Shown: one piece after another, positions 7,881 to 16,850 of the stretch
How positions within the stretch are numbered: the stretch's first letter is position 1
Layout: each line of letters opens with the position of its first letter
Assembly (NCBI RefSeq): GCF_024497955.1
Contig: NZ_JANHKP010000005.1
Location: forward strand, 62,001-126,000
Direction of reading: 5' to 3'
Source: Streptomyces sp. C10-9-1
Lineage (GTDB): Bacteria > Actinomycetota > Actinomycetes > Streptomycetales > Streptomycetaceae
DNA: 64,000 bases
Program-made: the position numbers and the translations under genes
The notes under the pieces: model-generated
What the model saw: the letters and a program-made list of their open reading frames with translations, nothing else
What the model was told of the DNA's origin: nothing
Database searches by the model: none

Positions 7881-10022
7881 TCAGGAGGCGGCGGGGGCAC
7901 TCAGGTCGTAGAGGGTGGTCCCGTCGACGGAGACGGCGGTGAAGTTCTCCGCGACCCAGGAGGAGATCTCCGTGGAGGTGCCCCCGCCGGGGCCGCCCCG
8001 CCCGCCTCCCTCGCCGCCGCCGACGAACCAGTGGACGCGTCCGTCGGCGACGTACCCCTGGAACTGCTCCAGGGTCGGGGAGGGGTCGCTGCCGTTGAAG
8101 CCGCCGACCGGCATGACCGGTTCCCCGGTGGCGAGTTGGAAGGAGGCCGCGTTCTGGGCGCCCACCGCCGCGGCGGCCCAGGTGTAGGAGCCGGCGTCCT
8201 GCAGCAGGAGGCTCCTGGCCTCCTCGCCCACCCGGGTGCCGCCGAGCAGGCCGCCCGTGCCGCCGCGGCCGCCGGTGCCGGGACCGTCGTCCTGGCGGCC
8301 GTCGCCCCGGCCCCCGCCGTCGGGCCGGGTGCCGTCCTGGCCCGGCGGGAGCATGCCGCGCGGGCCCTGGCCCCGGCCTCCGGCCGCGCCGTCCTGCCCG
8401 CCGGGACCGCCCTGCCCACCCGGACCGCCCTGGCCTCCGGGGCCCCCGCGGGTGCCGGAGACCGCCGGGCCGGCCGTCACCAGCGACCCGGTGTGCGCGC
8501 TGTTCACGGTCGTGGCCGCGTAGGCGGCGGGTCCGGCGAGGGAGACGGCCAGCGCGAGTCCGGCGGAGGCCAGCACCACCCGGCGGCCCAGGCGGACCGC
8601 CGTCAGCCCCACGGCCGCCAGGAGTCCGGCCGCGAGGACGGCCGGTGACAGCCACGGCAGATAGTTCTCCGCACGGTCCAGCAGACGCGAGGACCACCAG
8701 GCGGTCAGGGCCACGGTGCCCGCCAGGCAGACGGCCCAGGGCCACCGCGCCCGCTCCTCCCACAGCATCGTCGCGCCCATGCCCACCAGCGCCGCGATGG
8801 AGGGGGCGAGCGCCACCGTGTAGTACTCGTGGAAGATCCCCGCCATGAAGCTGAACACCGCGGCCGTGGACAGCAGCGCCCCGCCCCACACCAGGAACGC
8901 GGCCCGGGCGGTGTCGGTGCGCCGGGCGGCACGGGTCAGCACCAGGCCGGCGGCCAGCAGGACCAGCGCCGCGGGCAGCAGCCAGGCGATCTGCCCCCCG
9001 GTGTTCCCGGCGAACAGCCGGTCCAGTCCGGTCTCGCCCCAGCGACCGCCGCCGCCCGGACCGCCGCCGCCGCCGACGCTGCCGACCTCGTTGCCGTTGA
9101 TGCGCCCGAAGCCGTTGTAGCCGAAGGTCAGTTCCAGGAAGCTGTTTCCCTGCGAGCCGCCGATGTAGGGGCGCGAGGAGGCCGGCCACAGTTCGACGAC
9201 CGCGACCCACCAGCCGCCCGACACCAGCAGCGCCGCCGCCGCGAGGGCCAGCTGCCCCAGGCGCCGGCGCAGCCGGGTCGGTGCGCAGACCGCGTAGACC
9301 ACCGCCAGGGGCGGCAGGATCAGGAAGGCCTGGAGGGTCTTCGTCAGGAACGCCAGCCCGACGGCCGCGCCCGCGGCCAGCAGCCACCCGGTGCGCGCCT
9401 GCTCCAGGGCGCGGAGCACGCAGTAGACGGCGGCCGTCATCAGCAGGGCCAGCAGCGCGTCGGGGTTGTTGAACCGGAACATCAGGGCCGCGACCGGGGT
9501 CAGGGCCAGCACGGCGCCGGCGATCAGCCCGGCCGCCGGGGTGAACCGGCGGCGCACCGCCGCGTAGAGGACGGCGACGGTGGCGACTCCCATCAGCACC
9601 TCGGGGACGAGGATCTGCCAGGAACCGAGCCCGAACAGCCGTACCGACAGCGCCATCGGCCACAGGGCGGCCGGGGGCTTGTCGACGGTGATGGAGTTGG
9701 CGGCGTCGGAGGAGCCGAAGAAGAACGCCTTCCAGCTCTCGCTCCCGGCCTGCACGGCGGCGGAGTAGAAGGAGTTGGCGTAGCCGGAGGAGTCCAGGTT
9801 CCACAGGTACAGCAGGGCGGTGGCGGCCAGCAGGGCCAGCAGCGCGGGGCGCACCCACGCCGGGTCCTCCGGCCGTCCGCGCCACGGCCGCCCCGGGACG
9901 CGGACGCGGCCGCGCCCGGCTCCCGCGTCCGTGCCGGGGGGCGCTGCCGCGGGGGCGCCCTCGGCGGCGGGGGCGGCGGAACCGCCCGGATCCGGGGCGG
10001 CGGGGGTGGGAGCGGTGCTCAT
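7881..10022 (-). CDS. ArnT/PMT-like membrane glycosyltransferase (GT39-type)
   Basis: 713 residues, about ten or more transmembrane helices. After a Pro/Ala-rich cytoplasmic N-terminus, a first helix (LLALLAATALLYLWNL) leads to DSSGYANSFYSAAVQAG, and then ITVDKPPAALW, a typical first extracytoplasmic loop of this family of lipid-phosphate-sugar-dependent glycosyltransferases. The C-terminal extracytoplasmic domain contains a long Gly/Pro/Gln-rich insertion (repeated GGPGGQ, coded at about 8230-8470) and a second Gly run at about 9050-9075. ATG overlaps the stop of the upstream GT2-GtrA gene (ATGA), so the polyprenyl-phosphate sugar donor would be made by that partner. Acceptor unknown, probably a cell-envelope polymer or lipid. 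Confidence 0.85.
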   Translation of the reverse strand: MSTAPTPAAPDPGGSAAPAAEGAPAAAPPGTDAGAGRGRVRVPGRPWRGRPEDPAWVRPALLALLAATALLYLWNLDSSGYANSFYSAAVQAGSESWKAFFFGSSDAANSITVDKPPAALWPMALSVRLFGLGSWQILVPEVLMGVATVAVLYAAVRRRFTPAAGLIAGAVLALTPVAALMFRFNNPDALLALLMTAAVYCVLRALEQARTGWLLAAGAAVGLAFLTKTLQAFLILPPLAVVYAVCAPTRLRRRLGQLALAAAALLVSGGWWVAVVELWPASSRPYIGGSQGNSFLELTFGYNGFGRINGNEVGSVGGGGGPGGGGRWGETGLDRLFAGNTGGQIAWLLPAALVLLAAGLVLTRAARRTDTARAAFLVWGGALLSTAAVFSFMAGIFHEYYTVALAPSIAALVGMGATMLWEERARWPWAVCLAGTVALTAWWSSRLLDRAENYLPWLSPAVLAAGLLAAVGLTAVRLGRRVVLASAGLALAVSLAGPAAYAATTVNSAHTGSLVTAGPAVSGTRGGPGGQGGPGGQGGPGGQDGAAGGRGQGPRGMLPPGQDGTRPDGGGRGDGRQDDGPGTGGRGGTGGLLGGTRVGEEARSLLLQDAGSYTWAAAAVGAQNAASFQLATGEPVMPVGGFNGSDPSPTLEQFQGYVADGRVHWFVGGGEGGGRGGPGGGTSTEISSWVAENFTAVSVDGTTLYDLSAPAAS

Positions 10023-11365
10023 CGGGTGGACCTCGTGTCCTCGTCGGCGGTGCGGTCGGGGGCGGGGGCGGGGGCCCGGCGGGAGGTGCCGGGGCCGGCG
10101 TCCGCGGTTCGGGTGCGCGGGGTGCGGACGGTCTCGGGGAAGACCCAGGTCCGCAGCAGCAGGAAGCGCAGCACGGTGGCGGCCAGGTTCGCGGCCACCA
10201 GGACGGCCAGTTCGGTGGTGTGCGGGGGGCTTCCCGCCGCCGCGTCCAGGGCGGCGAGGGAGCCGCTGGTCAGGGCCAGTCCGATGGCGAACACCACCAG
10301 CCCCTGTGCCTGGTGGCGGACCATCCGCTCCCGGCCGCGGACCTTGAAGGTCAGGCGCCGGTTGGCCGCGGTGTTGGCGACGGCGGACAGCAGCAGTGCC
10401 GCGGCGTTGGCGGCCTGCGGGCCCGCGGCCGACCGGAACAGGGTGTAGAGCAGCAGGTACAGCAGGGTGGAGGCGGCTCCGACGGCGAGGAAGCCGACCA
10501 GCTGGCGGGCCAGGCCCGAGGGCACACCGGTCAGCAGCCGGTCGCGGGGGTCGTCGCCGAAGGGCCGGGCGAGCCGGTCGAGCGGCAGGGCTCCCACCGC
10601 CAGGGCGCGGCCCACCCGCCACACGCCCCGGAGGTCCTCGGCGGCGGTGCTGACGAGGTGCACGGTGGAGTCGGGGTCGTCCACCCAGTCCACCGGGACC
10701 TCGTGGATACGCAGTCCGGCGCGCTCGGCGAGGACCAGGAGCTCGGTGTCGAAGAACCAGCCGGTGTCCTCGACCATGGGCAGCAGGCGCTCGGCCACCT
10801 CGCTCCTGATGGCCTTGAACCCGCACTGCGCGTCGGAGAACCGGGCGGAGAGGGAGGACCTGAGGATCAGGTTGTAGGCCCGGGAGACGAACTCGCGCTT
10901 GGGGCCGCGCACCACGCGGGAGCTGTGCGAGAGGCGGGAGCCGATCGCCAGGTCGGAGTGGCCGGAGATCAGCGGTGCGACGAGCGGGAGCAGGGCGTTG
11001 AGGTCGGTCGACAGGTCCACGTCCATGTAGGCGAGCACCGGGGCGTCGGACTGCGACCACACCGTGTGCAGCGCCCTGCCGCGGCCCTTGGCCTCCAGCC
11101 GGCGGAAGCGGACCCGGGGGAGGCGTGCGGCCAGCTCCGCGGCGATCTCGGGGGTGCGGTCGGTGCTGGCGTTGTCGGCGACGGTGATGCGGAAGCCGTA
11201 GGGGAAGGTGCCGCTCAGGTGCGCGTGCAGGCGCAGTACGGACCGTTCGAGGTCGGCCGCCTCGTTGTACACGGGGACCACCACGTCGAGGACGGGGACG
11301 GGGGCCGGGCGGGCGAGCAGGTGCTCGCGGGCGGGCAGCGCTCCCGTGTGGGTGTCTGTTCGCAT
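10019..11365 (-). CDS. Dolichyl-phosphate-sugar synthase-like GT2 fused to GtrA domain
   Basis: 448 residues. Residues about 25-250 are a GT2 fold: VVVPVYNEAADLERSV, VADNASTDRT, AYMDVDLSTDLNAL (DxD-type metal/sugar-nucleotide site), and SDAQCGFKAI. This is followed by four transmembrane helices of the GtrA type (LVGFLAVGAASTLLYLLLY onward) where NTAANRRLTF is characteristic. It should transfer a sugar from a nucleotide donor to a polyprenyl phosphate and help flip it, feeding the GT39 enzyme encoded immediately downstream with a 4-base overlap. ATG 11365 has GGAAGG upstream. Located downstream of the two-component genes on the same strand, after a 275-bp gap. Confidence 0.88.
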   Translation of the reverse strand: MRTDTHTGALPAREHLLARPAPVPVLDVVVPVYNEAADLERSVLRLHAHLSGTFPYGFRITVADNASTDRTPEIAAELAARLPRVRFRRLEAKGRGRALHTVWSQSDAPVLAYMDVDLSTDLNALLPLVAPLISGHSDLAIGSRLSHSSRVVRGPKREFVSRAYNLILRSSLSARFSDAQCGFKAIRSEVAERLLPMVEDTGWFFDTELLVLAERAGLRIHEVPVDWVDDPDSTVHLVSTAAEDLRGVWRVGRALAVGALPLDRLARPFGDDPRDRLLTGVPSGLARQLVGFLAVGAASTLLYLLLYTLFRSAAGPQAANAAALLLSAVANTAANRRLTFKVRGRERMVRHQAQGLVVFAIGLALTSGSLAALDAAAGSPPHTTELAVLVAANLAATVLRFLLLRTWVFPETVRTPRTRTADAGPGTSRRAPAPAPDRTADEDTRSTR

Positions 11366-11640
11366 AGGGACGACCTTCCGCGGACCCGCTGTCACGGTCG
11401 TGTGGTGCGGCTGTGCGCCGGCTGTGAGGGCTTCCCGGCTCCCGGGGAGCGGCCGGGGGTACGGCGGGGCCGCCGCACGCCCCCGGGGGACGGCGGAGAG
11501 GACAGGGGGCGGGGCGCCCCGGAGGCAGGGCCCAGGCCGGGGGTGAGGAGGGGCGGGGCGGCGCGGCAGCGGGCGCACGAGGCCCCCGGGGCACACGGAG
11601 GGTGGCCTCGGGGAGCGGGTCCGGCGGGAGCCCCGGGGCG

Positions 11641-13227
11641 TCAGGGGCGGACGGGACCCTGCGGCCGGTGCGGTGCGGCGGTGGCGTCCTCCGCGGACGG
11701 CGGGTCCGCGGGGGCGGGCGCGGCGGGCAGCGTCACCGTGAACACCGTCCGGCCCGGGCGGGAGTCCACGGTGACGCTGCCGCCGTGCGCGCCGACGACC
11801 GCGTCCACGATGGCCAGGCCCAGTCCGGTGCCTCCGGCCTGGCGGGAGCGTGAGGCGTCGCCGCGGGCGAAGCGCTCGAAGATGCGCGGGAGCGCCTCGG
11901 GCGGGATGCCGGGGCCGTCGTCCTCGATCTCCAGGGCCGTGGCGGCCGGGTGGGCCGACGCGGGGCGGACGCGGGCGGTGACCGTCGTCCCCGGGGGCGT
12001 GTGGCTGGCGGCGTTGGCCAGCAGGTTCACCAGGACCTGGTGGAGGCGGGCCGGGTCGCCGCGGACGAGGGCCGGGGCGTCGGGCAGGTGCAGGCGCCAG
12101 TCGTGGTCGGTGCCGGCGGCCCGGGCGTCGGAGACGGCGTCGACGACGAGCGGGACGAGATCGGTGCTCTCGTAGCAGAGCGGGCGTCCGGCGTCGAGGC
12201 GGGCGAGCAGCAGCAGGTCCTCCACCAGGAGGGTCATCCGGGCGGCCTCGGACTCGATGCGGCCGAGGGCGTGCCGGGTGTCGGGCCCGACGGTACCGCT
12301 CTCCTTCCCTCTGCGGGTGAGTTCGGCGTAGCCGCGGATGGAGGCCAGGGGAGTGCGCAGTTCGTGGCTGGCGTCGGCGACGAAGCGCCGGACGCGCGTC
12401 TCGCTCTCCTGGCGGGCCTCGAGCGCGGATCCGACGTGGCCGATCATCCGGTTGAGCGCGGCACCCACGCGGCCGACCTCGGTGCGCGGGTCGGCCTCGG
12501 GACCGGGGACGCGTTCGCGGAGCACCACCTCGCCGCGGTGCAGCGGGGTCTCGGAGATCCGGGTGGCGGTTGCGGCCACGCGGCGCAGGGGGTGGAGGGC
12601 GACCGTGACCAGGGCGGTGCCCGCGATCCCGGCGGCGACCAGCCCGGCCGCGGTGACGCACACCTCGACGAGGACGAGGGTGGTGAGGGCGTCCTGCACG
12701 CCGGTGGTGGGCATGCCGACGAGGAAGGCGCCGCGCACACCGGAGACGTAGGCGACGCGGTAGTCGCCGCGGCCGGGGATCCGCACGGTGTGCGGCGCAC
12801 CGTCGCGGGGGGTCCGCTCCAGGGCGTCGGTCTGCTCCGTGTCCAGCAGGCTCTCGGTGGGGGCGGGCCCGGACGGCTCCGCCTGGGTGCTGGCGACGGC
12901 CCGGCCGACGGATCCGTCGGCGCCGACCTGGGCGCCCACGGTGCCCAGGGGGGCGCCGCCGCCGGTGACGAACTCCAGGGGGCCGCGGCGGAGCGGGTCC
13001 TGGGGCGGGGCCGCCGCCCGGTCCGCGGGCGGACCCGAGGCGCGCATCCCGACCGCGGCCAGCTGGGAGTCGAGCTGGCCGTAGAGGTAGGTGCGGAAGG
13101 CGATGGTGGTGACCGTGGCGATCACGGCGGCGACCACCGCGATCAGCAGCACGGAGGCGACGACCAGGCGCGCCCGCAGCGACCAGGGGCCGCGCCGTGG
13201 GCGGCGGAGGGTGAGGAGGCGCTTCAT
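11641..13227 (-). CDS. Two-component sensor histidine kinase
   Basis: 528 residues. TM1 (about 19-42), an extracytoplasmic sensor loop of roughly 135 residues, TM2 (about 180-210), HAMP (HPLRRVAATATRISETPL), then HisKA with DASHELRTPLASI (phospho-acceptor His288) and a HATPase_c domain with an N box near NLLANAASHTPPG and G boxes DDGPGIPPEA and GTGLGLAIV. Typical EnvZ/TrcS-type kinase. ATG overlaps the response-regulator stop (ATGA). It may control the GT2/GT39 envelope genes downstream on the same strand. Confidence 0.93.
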   Translation of the reverse strand: MKRLLTLRRPRRGPWSLRARLVVASVLLIAVVAAVIATVTTIAFRTYLYGQLDSQLAAVGMRASGPPADRAAAPPQDPLRRGPLEFVTGGGAPLGTVGAQVGADGSVGRAVASTQAEPSGPAPTESLLDTEQTDALERTPRDGAPHTVRIPGRGDYRVAYVSGVRGAFLVGMPTTGVQDALTTLVLVEVCVTAAGLVAAGIAGTALVTVALHPLRRVAATATRISETPLHRGEVVLRERVPGPEADPRTEVGRVGAALNRMIGHVGSALEARQESETRVRRFVADASHELRTPLASIRGYAELTRRGKESGTVGPDTRHALGRIESEAARMTLLVEDLLLLARLDAGRPLCYESTDLVPLVVDAVSDARAAGTDHDWRLHLPDAPALVRGDPARLHQVLVNLLANAASHTPPGTTVTARVRPASAHPAATALEIEDDGPGIPPEALPRIFERFARGDASRSRQAGGTGLGLAIVDAVVGAHGGSVTVDSRPGRTVFTVTLPAAPAPADPPSAEDATAAPHRPQGPVRP

Positions 13228-13961
13228 TCCGCGGGTTTGATGAGGTAGCCGGCCCCGCGTCGGGTGTGGATCATCGGGGCCCGGCCCGCGTCGATCTTCC
13301 GGCGCAGGTAGGAGATGTACAGCTCGACGACGTTGGCCTGGCCGCCGAAGTCGTAGTTCCAGACGCGGTCCAGGATCTGGGCCTTGCTCAGGACCCGGCG
13401 CGGGTTGCGCATCAGGTAGCGCAGGAGCTCGAACTCGGTGGCGGTGAGGTGGATCGGGTCCCCGGCACGGGCGACCTCGTGGCTGTCCTCGTCGAGGGTC
13501 AGGTCGCCGACCGCGAGCAGCGACTCGCTGCGGGCCGCGGCCGTACCGGAGCGGCGGATCAGGCCCCGCAGGCGGGCGACGACCTCCTCCAGGGAGAAGG
13601 GCTTGGTGACGTAGTCGTCTCCCCCGGCGGTCAGCCCGGCGATGCGGTCCTCGACGGCGTCCCTCGCCGTCAGGAACAGCACGGGGACGTCGGGCAGTTC
13701 GCCGCGGACCCGGCCGAGGACCGCCAGCCCGTCCATGTCGGGGAGCATGACGTCCAGGACGACCGCGTCGGGGCGGAACCGCCTCGCGGTGCGTACGGCG
13801 CCCGCGCCGTCGGCGCAGCTGCGGACCTCCCAGCCCTCGTAGCGCAGGGCCATCGACAGCAGTTCACTCAGCGCGGCCTCGTCGTCGACGACGAGCACCC
13901 GTACGGGGCTGCCGTCCGGTCGGAGCATCTCGGTGCGCCGGTGGGGCGCGGTGGCGGTCAT
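13224..13961 (-). CDS. OmpR-family response regulator
   Basis: 245 residues. Receiver domain: acidic pair VVDDEAALSE, phospho-acceptor Asp70 in VVLDVMLPDMDG, Thr in FLTARD and Lys in YVTKPFSLEE. C-terminal winged helix: VGDLTLDEDSHEV, LTATEFELLRYLMRNPRRVLS, and the recognition helix region ending YISYLRRKID. Partner of the kinase encoded by the overlapping downstream gene. No strong Shine-Dalgarno precedes ATG 13961; an alternative ATG lies 11 codons in. Direct repeats just upstream may be its own binding sites. Confidence 0.92.
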   Translation of the reverse strand: MTATAPHRRTEMLRPDGSPVRVLVVDDEAALSELLSMALRYEGWEVRSCADGAGAVRTARRFRPDAVVLDVMLPDMDGLAVLGRVRGELPDVPVLFLTARDAVEDRIAGLTAGGDDYVTKPFSLEEVVARLRGLIRRSGTAAARSESLLAVGDLTLDEDSHEVARAGDPIHLTATEFELLRYLMRNPRRVLSKAQILDRVWNYDFGGQANVVELYISYLRRKIDAGRAPMIHTRRGAGYLIKPAE

Positions 13962-13981
13962 GCGGCCAGCCTGGGGCGCCG

Positions 13982-14022
13982 GGCTGAGACCTTCCTTGGG
14001 CGAACCTGTGAATTGGCTGAGA
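13982..14022. promoter_or_regulatory. 8-bp direct repeats upstream of the response regulator
   Basis: TCTCAGCC (minus-strand sense) occurs at 14015-14022 and again at 13982-13989, 33 bp apart, about three helical turns. OmpR-type regulators bind direct repeats, so this could be an autoregulatory site. The 339-bp intergenic region 13962-14300, between divergent genes, holds no other clear feature; its central part (14040-14260) is extremely GC-rich with short repeats. Confidence 0.4.
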
Positions 14023-14300
14023 AGCGGACGGGCCCACCGCCGCGTCCGGGTCGGCGGGGCCGGTGCCGTGGGGCGGGGACGGGGCCGGGCGGCCGAGCGG
14101 GAGCGGGCGGCCGGGGCGCGGCGTCGTGCCGCCCGCCCGACGGGCCGCGGGCGGCGGTCCCCTGCGGGGCGTGCAGCCGCACGCGCCGCCGGCGGCGGCG
14201 ACCGCCCCACGCGCGGTGGACCGTCCGGTACCGCGGCGCGGCATCCACCGGCCGCCGGCTCTACGCTCGTGGCGGCACCTCACCCTTGGGAGACTCGCAC

Positions 14301-15035
14301 ATGGCCACCTTCGTACTCGTTCCCGGCGCCTGGCTCGGAGCATGGGTCTGGGAAGACACCGCCGAAGCCCTGCGCGAGCACGGCCACACGGCACTGCCGC
14401 TGACGCTGACGGGCCTCGCCGAGCAGGCCGACCGGGGCGGGCCCGACACGGACCTGGAGACGCACATCGCCGACATCACCGGTTTCGTCGAGCGGAACGA
14501 CCTGCGCGACGTCACCCTGGTCGCCCACAGCTACGCGGCGGCTCCGGTCACCGGTGCGGCGGGGCGTCTCGGCGGGCGGTTGGAACGGGTGGTCTACGTC
14601 GACAGCGCCCCGTTCGCGACGGGCATGTGCATGCTGGACCTCATGCCGCCGGAGGAAGCGGACCGGCTGCGCCGGGAGGTGGCCGAGTCGGGGGACGGAT
14701 GGCGGCTGCCGATGCCTCCCCTCAAGGTGCTGGGCCGGTCCGGCAGCGTCGAGGGGATCGACGCGGACCGGGAGGGCGTGCTGCGCGCCCGGGCCACCGA
14801 TCAGCCGTTCGGCACCTACACCCAGCGCCTGGCCGGTCCGGCGGAGCCCGGTGCCGACGTGGACCGTGTCCTGATCGCCTGCCGGGACTTCACCGGAATG
14901 CTGGAGGCCGGGGTGCCGATGCTGGCCTTCCTCGGCGAACCGCCGTGGCGGCGCTTCGACCTCCCCACGGGGCACTGGCCGATGCTCTCGGCACCGGCCG
15001 CTCTGGCCGGCCTCCTCGACGAGGCAGCCGCCTGA
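14301..15035 (+). CDS. Alpha/beta-fold hydrolase (salicylate-esterase/HNL-like)
   Basis: 244 residues. The N-terminus ATFVLVPGAWLGAWVWE is the oxyanion-loop signature of the methyl-esterase/hydroxynitrile-lyase-like branch. The nucleophile elbow is VAHSYAAAPV (Ser about residue 80), and the catalytic His lies in PTGHWPMLS near the C-terminus, where these enzymes carry it. Cytosolic, no signal peptide. GGGAGA precedes the ATG. Single gene, convergent with the SRPBCC gene; substrate not predictable from sequence. Confidence 0.82.
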   Translation: MATFVLVPGAWLGAWVWEDTAEALREHGHTALPLTLTGLAEQADRGGPDTDLETHIADITGFVERNDLRDVTLVAHSYAAAPVTGAAGRLGGRLERVVYVDSAPFATGMCMLDLMPPEEADRLRREVAESGDGWRLPMPPLKVLGRSGSVEGIDADREGVLRARATDQPFGTYTQRLAGPAEPGADVDRVLIACRDFTGMLEAGVPMLAFLGEPPWRRFDLPTGHWPMLSAPAALAGLLDEAAA

Positions 15036-15105
15036 GCCGCGCCGACGGGCGCGGGCCCGGGGCGCCGCCGGAGCGGTCGCCCCGCCGCCCCCTTCGGGCC
15101 GGGCC

Positions 15106-15558
15106 TCAGGCGGTGCCGCTCTCGACCGCCGTCTTGATGCGCCGGCCGAAGGCGGGGGCGTCCTTGCGGGCGGCGCCGCCGGCGAACGGGATGAGGAGCT
15201 TGCCGACCCCGTGCCCCTCCAGCACGTTGAAGATCCGCACCCGGGTTCCGCCGTCCCGGGTCGGCTCCAGGTCGTAGCCGCCCTCGCGGGCGGTGACGGC
15301 GTTGCTGGACACCTCGTGCCAGCGGATGCGGGTCGGAGCGCTGATCTCGCTGATCTCGAAGTCGCGCACGGTCCTGACGCCGGCGTCCTTGACGGTGCTG
15401 TGGAAGACGGTGCCCACGGCGGTGGGCCCGGGCGGTGTCTTGGAGATCTCCAGCACTCGGGGGCTGAACTCGGGGTCGTGCTCGCCGTCCGCCAGATAGG
15501 CGAAGACGTCCTCGATGGGGCGGTCGATCTCGACCGTCGCCTCGAACTGGGTGCTCAT
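15106..15558 (-). CDS. SRPBCC (START-like) family protein
   Basis: 150 residues. Begins FEATVEIDRPIEDVFAYLAD, typical of polyketide-cyclase/START-like ligand-binding folds, followed by the SPRVLEISKTPPGPTAVGTVF strand region and a C-terminal helix (KDAPAFGRRIKTAVES). Such proteins bind small hydrophobic molecules in a helix-grip cavity. GGGAGA stands before the ATG. Stands alone; role unknown. Confidence 0.82.
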   Translation of the reverse strand: MSTQFEATVEIDRPIEDVFAYLADGEHDPEFSPRVLEISKTPPGPTAVGTVFHSTVKDAGVRTVRDFEISEISAPTRIRWHEVSSNAVTAREGGYDLEPTRDGGTRVRIFNVLEGHGVGKLLIPFAGGAARKDAPAFGRRIKTAVESGTA

Positions 15559-15847
15559 CGTCTCTCCCGTGGGGTACCGGGCAGGTCGGCGCCGGATGCC
15601 GCCCGGGTGGCGGGCGGGGCGCTCGGCGGGACCTGGGGGCAGGCCATCGTACGGCGGGCCGGGCCGGTCGTGGCCCTTCCACGGTAGCCCGATCGGGTGC
15701 GCCGCACCTGCCCGGGCGCCCCCGGCGGATGCGGCCGGGGACGGCACCGGGCGGTCTGCCGTGACGGGCCGCGGTTCCCGGGGCGTCGCGCCTCCCCGAG
15801 GCCCCGGCCTCCCGCCCGACCCACCCGATCCGCGCGCGGGCGGCCCC

Positions 15848-16747
15848 TCAGGAGCCCGCGGGGCCGGTCCCGCACCGGGGCCGCGTCTCCCCCTCCGCCG
15901 CGGGCGCGGGCCCGAAGGCGCCCGCATGGTCGCGCGCCCAGGAGCGGAACGACCCCGCGGGGCGCCCCAGGAGCGCGGGCACCGCGGTGCCCACCTCCTC
16001 CTTGCCCCCGGCGCGCAGCCGTTCCGCCTTCTCCACCAGGGCGTCGGCGACCTCCCGCGGATACCGCCCGCGCAGCGCCGCCCGCGCCTCGTCCGCGTCC
16101 ATCTCCTCGAAGCGGAGGCGGCGCCCCAGCACCTCGCCCAGGTGCGCGGTCTGCTGCGCGGCGGAGACCGCCGCGGGCCCGGTCAGGGTGTGGCCGCGCC
16201 CGGCGTGCCCCTGCTCCGTCAGCGCCAGCACCGCGACGGCCGCCACATCGCGCGGGTCCACGCACGCATGGCCGGAGGACCCGTACAGGGCGCGCACCAC
16301 GCCGCGTTCACGCACACCCGGCGCCCAGGCGAGCGCGTTGGACATGAACGCGCGCGGGCGCAGCAGCGTCCATTCCAGGCCCGAGTGCACCCAGAGCTCC
16401 TCGTTGCGGCGCTGCCATCGCGTGATCGCGTCGTCGGCCAGCGGGTCCAGCACCCCCGCGGCCGAGAGCTTGACCACGCGCCGGACCCCCGCCTCCCGGG
16501 CCGCGTTCAGGAACCGCAGGTCGTCGTCCCCGATCCGGCTCGTGACCAGGAAGGCCGTCCGCGTCCCCCGGGCCGCGCGCAGCAGGGACTCATGGTCCCC
16601 GAAGTCCCCCCGGACGACGCGGACTTCCGGGCGCCCGCAGGCGACGCGTTCCGGTGACCGGGCCATGACGCGGACCGGGAGTCCGGGCGGCAGCAGCCGC
16701 AGCACCTCCCGCCCGATGGTCCCCGTCGCTCCGGTCAGCAGAATCAT
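15848..16747 (-). CDS. NmrA-like NAD(P)-binding oxidoreductase
   Basis: 299 residues. Rossmann motif ILLTGATGTIGREVLR at the very N-terminus, then ARSPERV (NADP phosphate-binding Arg), VRGDFGD, and FLVTSRIGDDD; no YxxxK catalytic pair is visible, as is usual in the NmrA/QOR2-like subgroup. It is divergent from a gamma-butyrolactone-receptor-type gene with an ARE-like box in between. In gamma-butyrolactone loci NmrA/SDR-type reductases reduce the butenolide intermediate, so a signalling-molecule role is possible, but no AfsA homologue is in the window. ATG 16747 was chosen over a preceding GTG because it starts the Rossmann strand. Confidence 0.8.
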   Translation of the reverse strand: MILLTGATGTIGREVLRLLPPGLPVRVMARSPERVACGRPEVRVVRGDFGDHESLLRAARGTRTAFLVTSRIGDDDLRFLNAAREAGVRRVVKLSAAGVLDPLADDAITRWQRRNEELWVHSGLEWTLLRPRAFMSNALAWAPGVRERGVVRALYGSSGHACVDPRDVAAVAVLALTEQGHAGRGHTLTGPAAVSAAQQTAHLGEVLGRRLRFEEMDADEARAALRGRYPREVADALVEKAERLRAGGKEEVGTAVPALLGRPAGSFRSWARDHAGAFGPAPAAEGETRPRCGTGPAGS

Positions 16748-16785
16748 CACGGCCCCTTCCTCGTCCCCGTGTTCACCTCCGCTGT

Positions 16786-16811
16786 AAGATACGAACCGGG
16801 CGGTTTTTTTG
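16786..16811. promoter_or_regulatory. ARE-like box between NmrA and gamma-butyrolactone-receptor genes
   Basis: An AT-rich element with a core AACCGGGCGGTT, symmetric around its centre, flanked by AAGATACG on the left and TTTTTG on the right; this resembles autoregulatory elements bound by ArpA/ScbR-type receptors. On the minus strand TTCGCA and TATCTT with an 18-base spacer form a possible promoter for the NmrA gene, and the box fills the spacer. Confidence 0.55.
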
Positions 16812-16850
16812 CGAACCCCACCCACCGGGCCGGGAAGGGAGAAGCACACC

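Noticed and set aside
7881..11594. A 1237-residue frame joining the GT39 enzyme to upstream sequence
   Set aside because: The part upstream of 10022 is a shadow of the GT2-GtrA gene in another frame; the real start overlaps that gene's stop.
16804..16810. Run of seven T read as an intrinsic terminator
   Set aside because: No stable GC stem of terminator form precedes it in either transcription direction; it belongs to the ARE-like box and promoter region.
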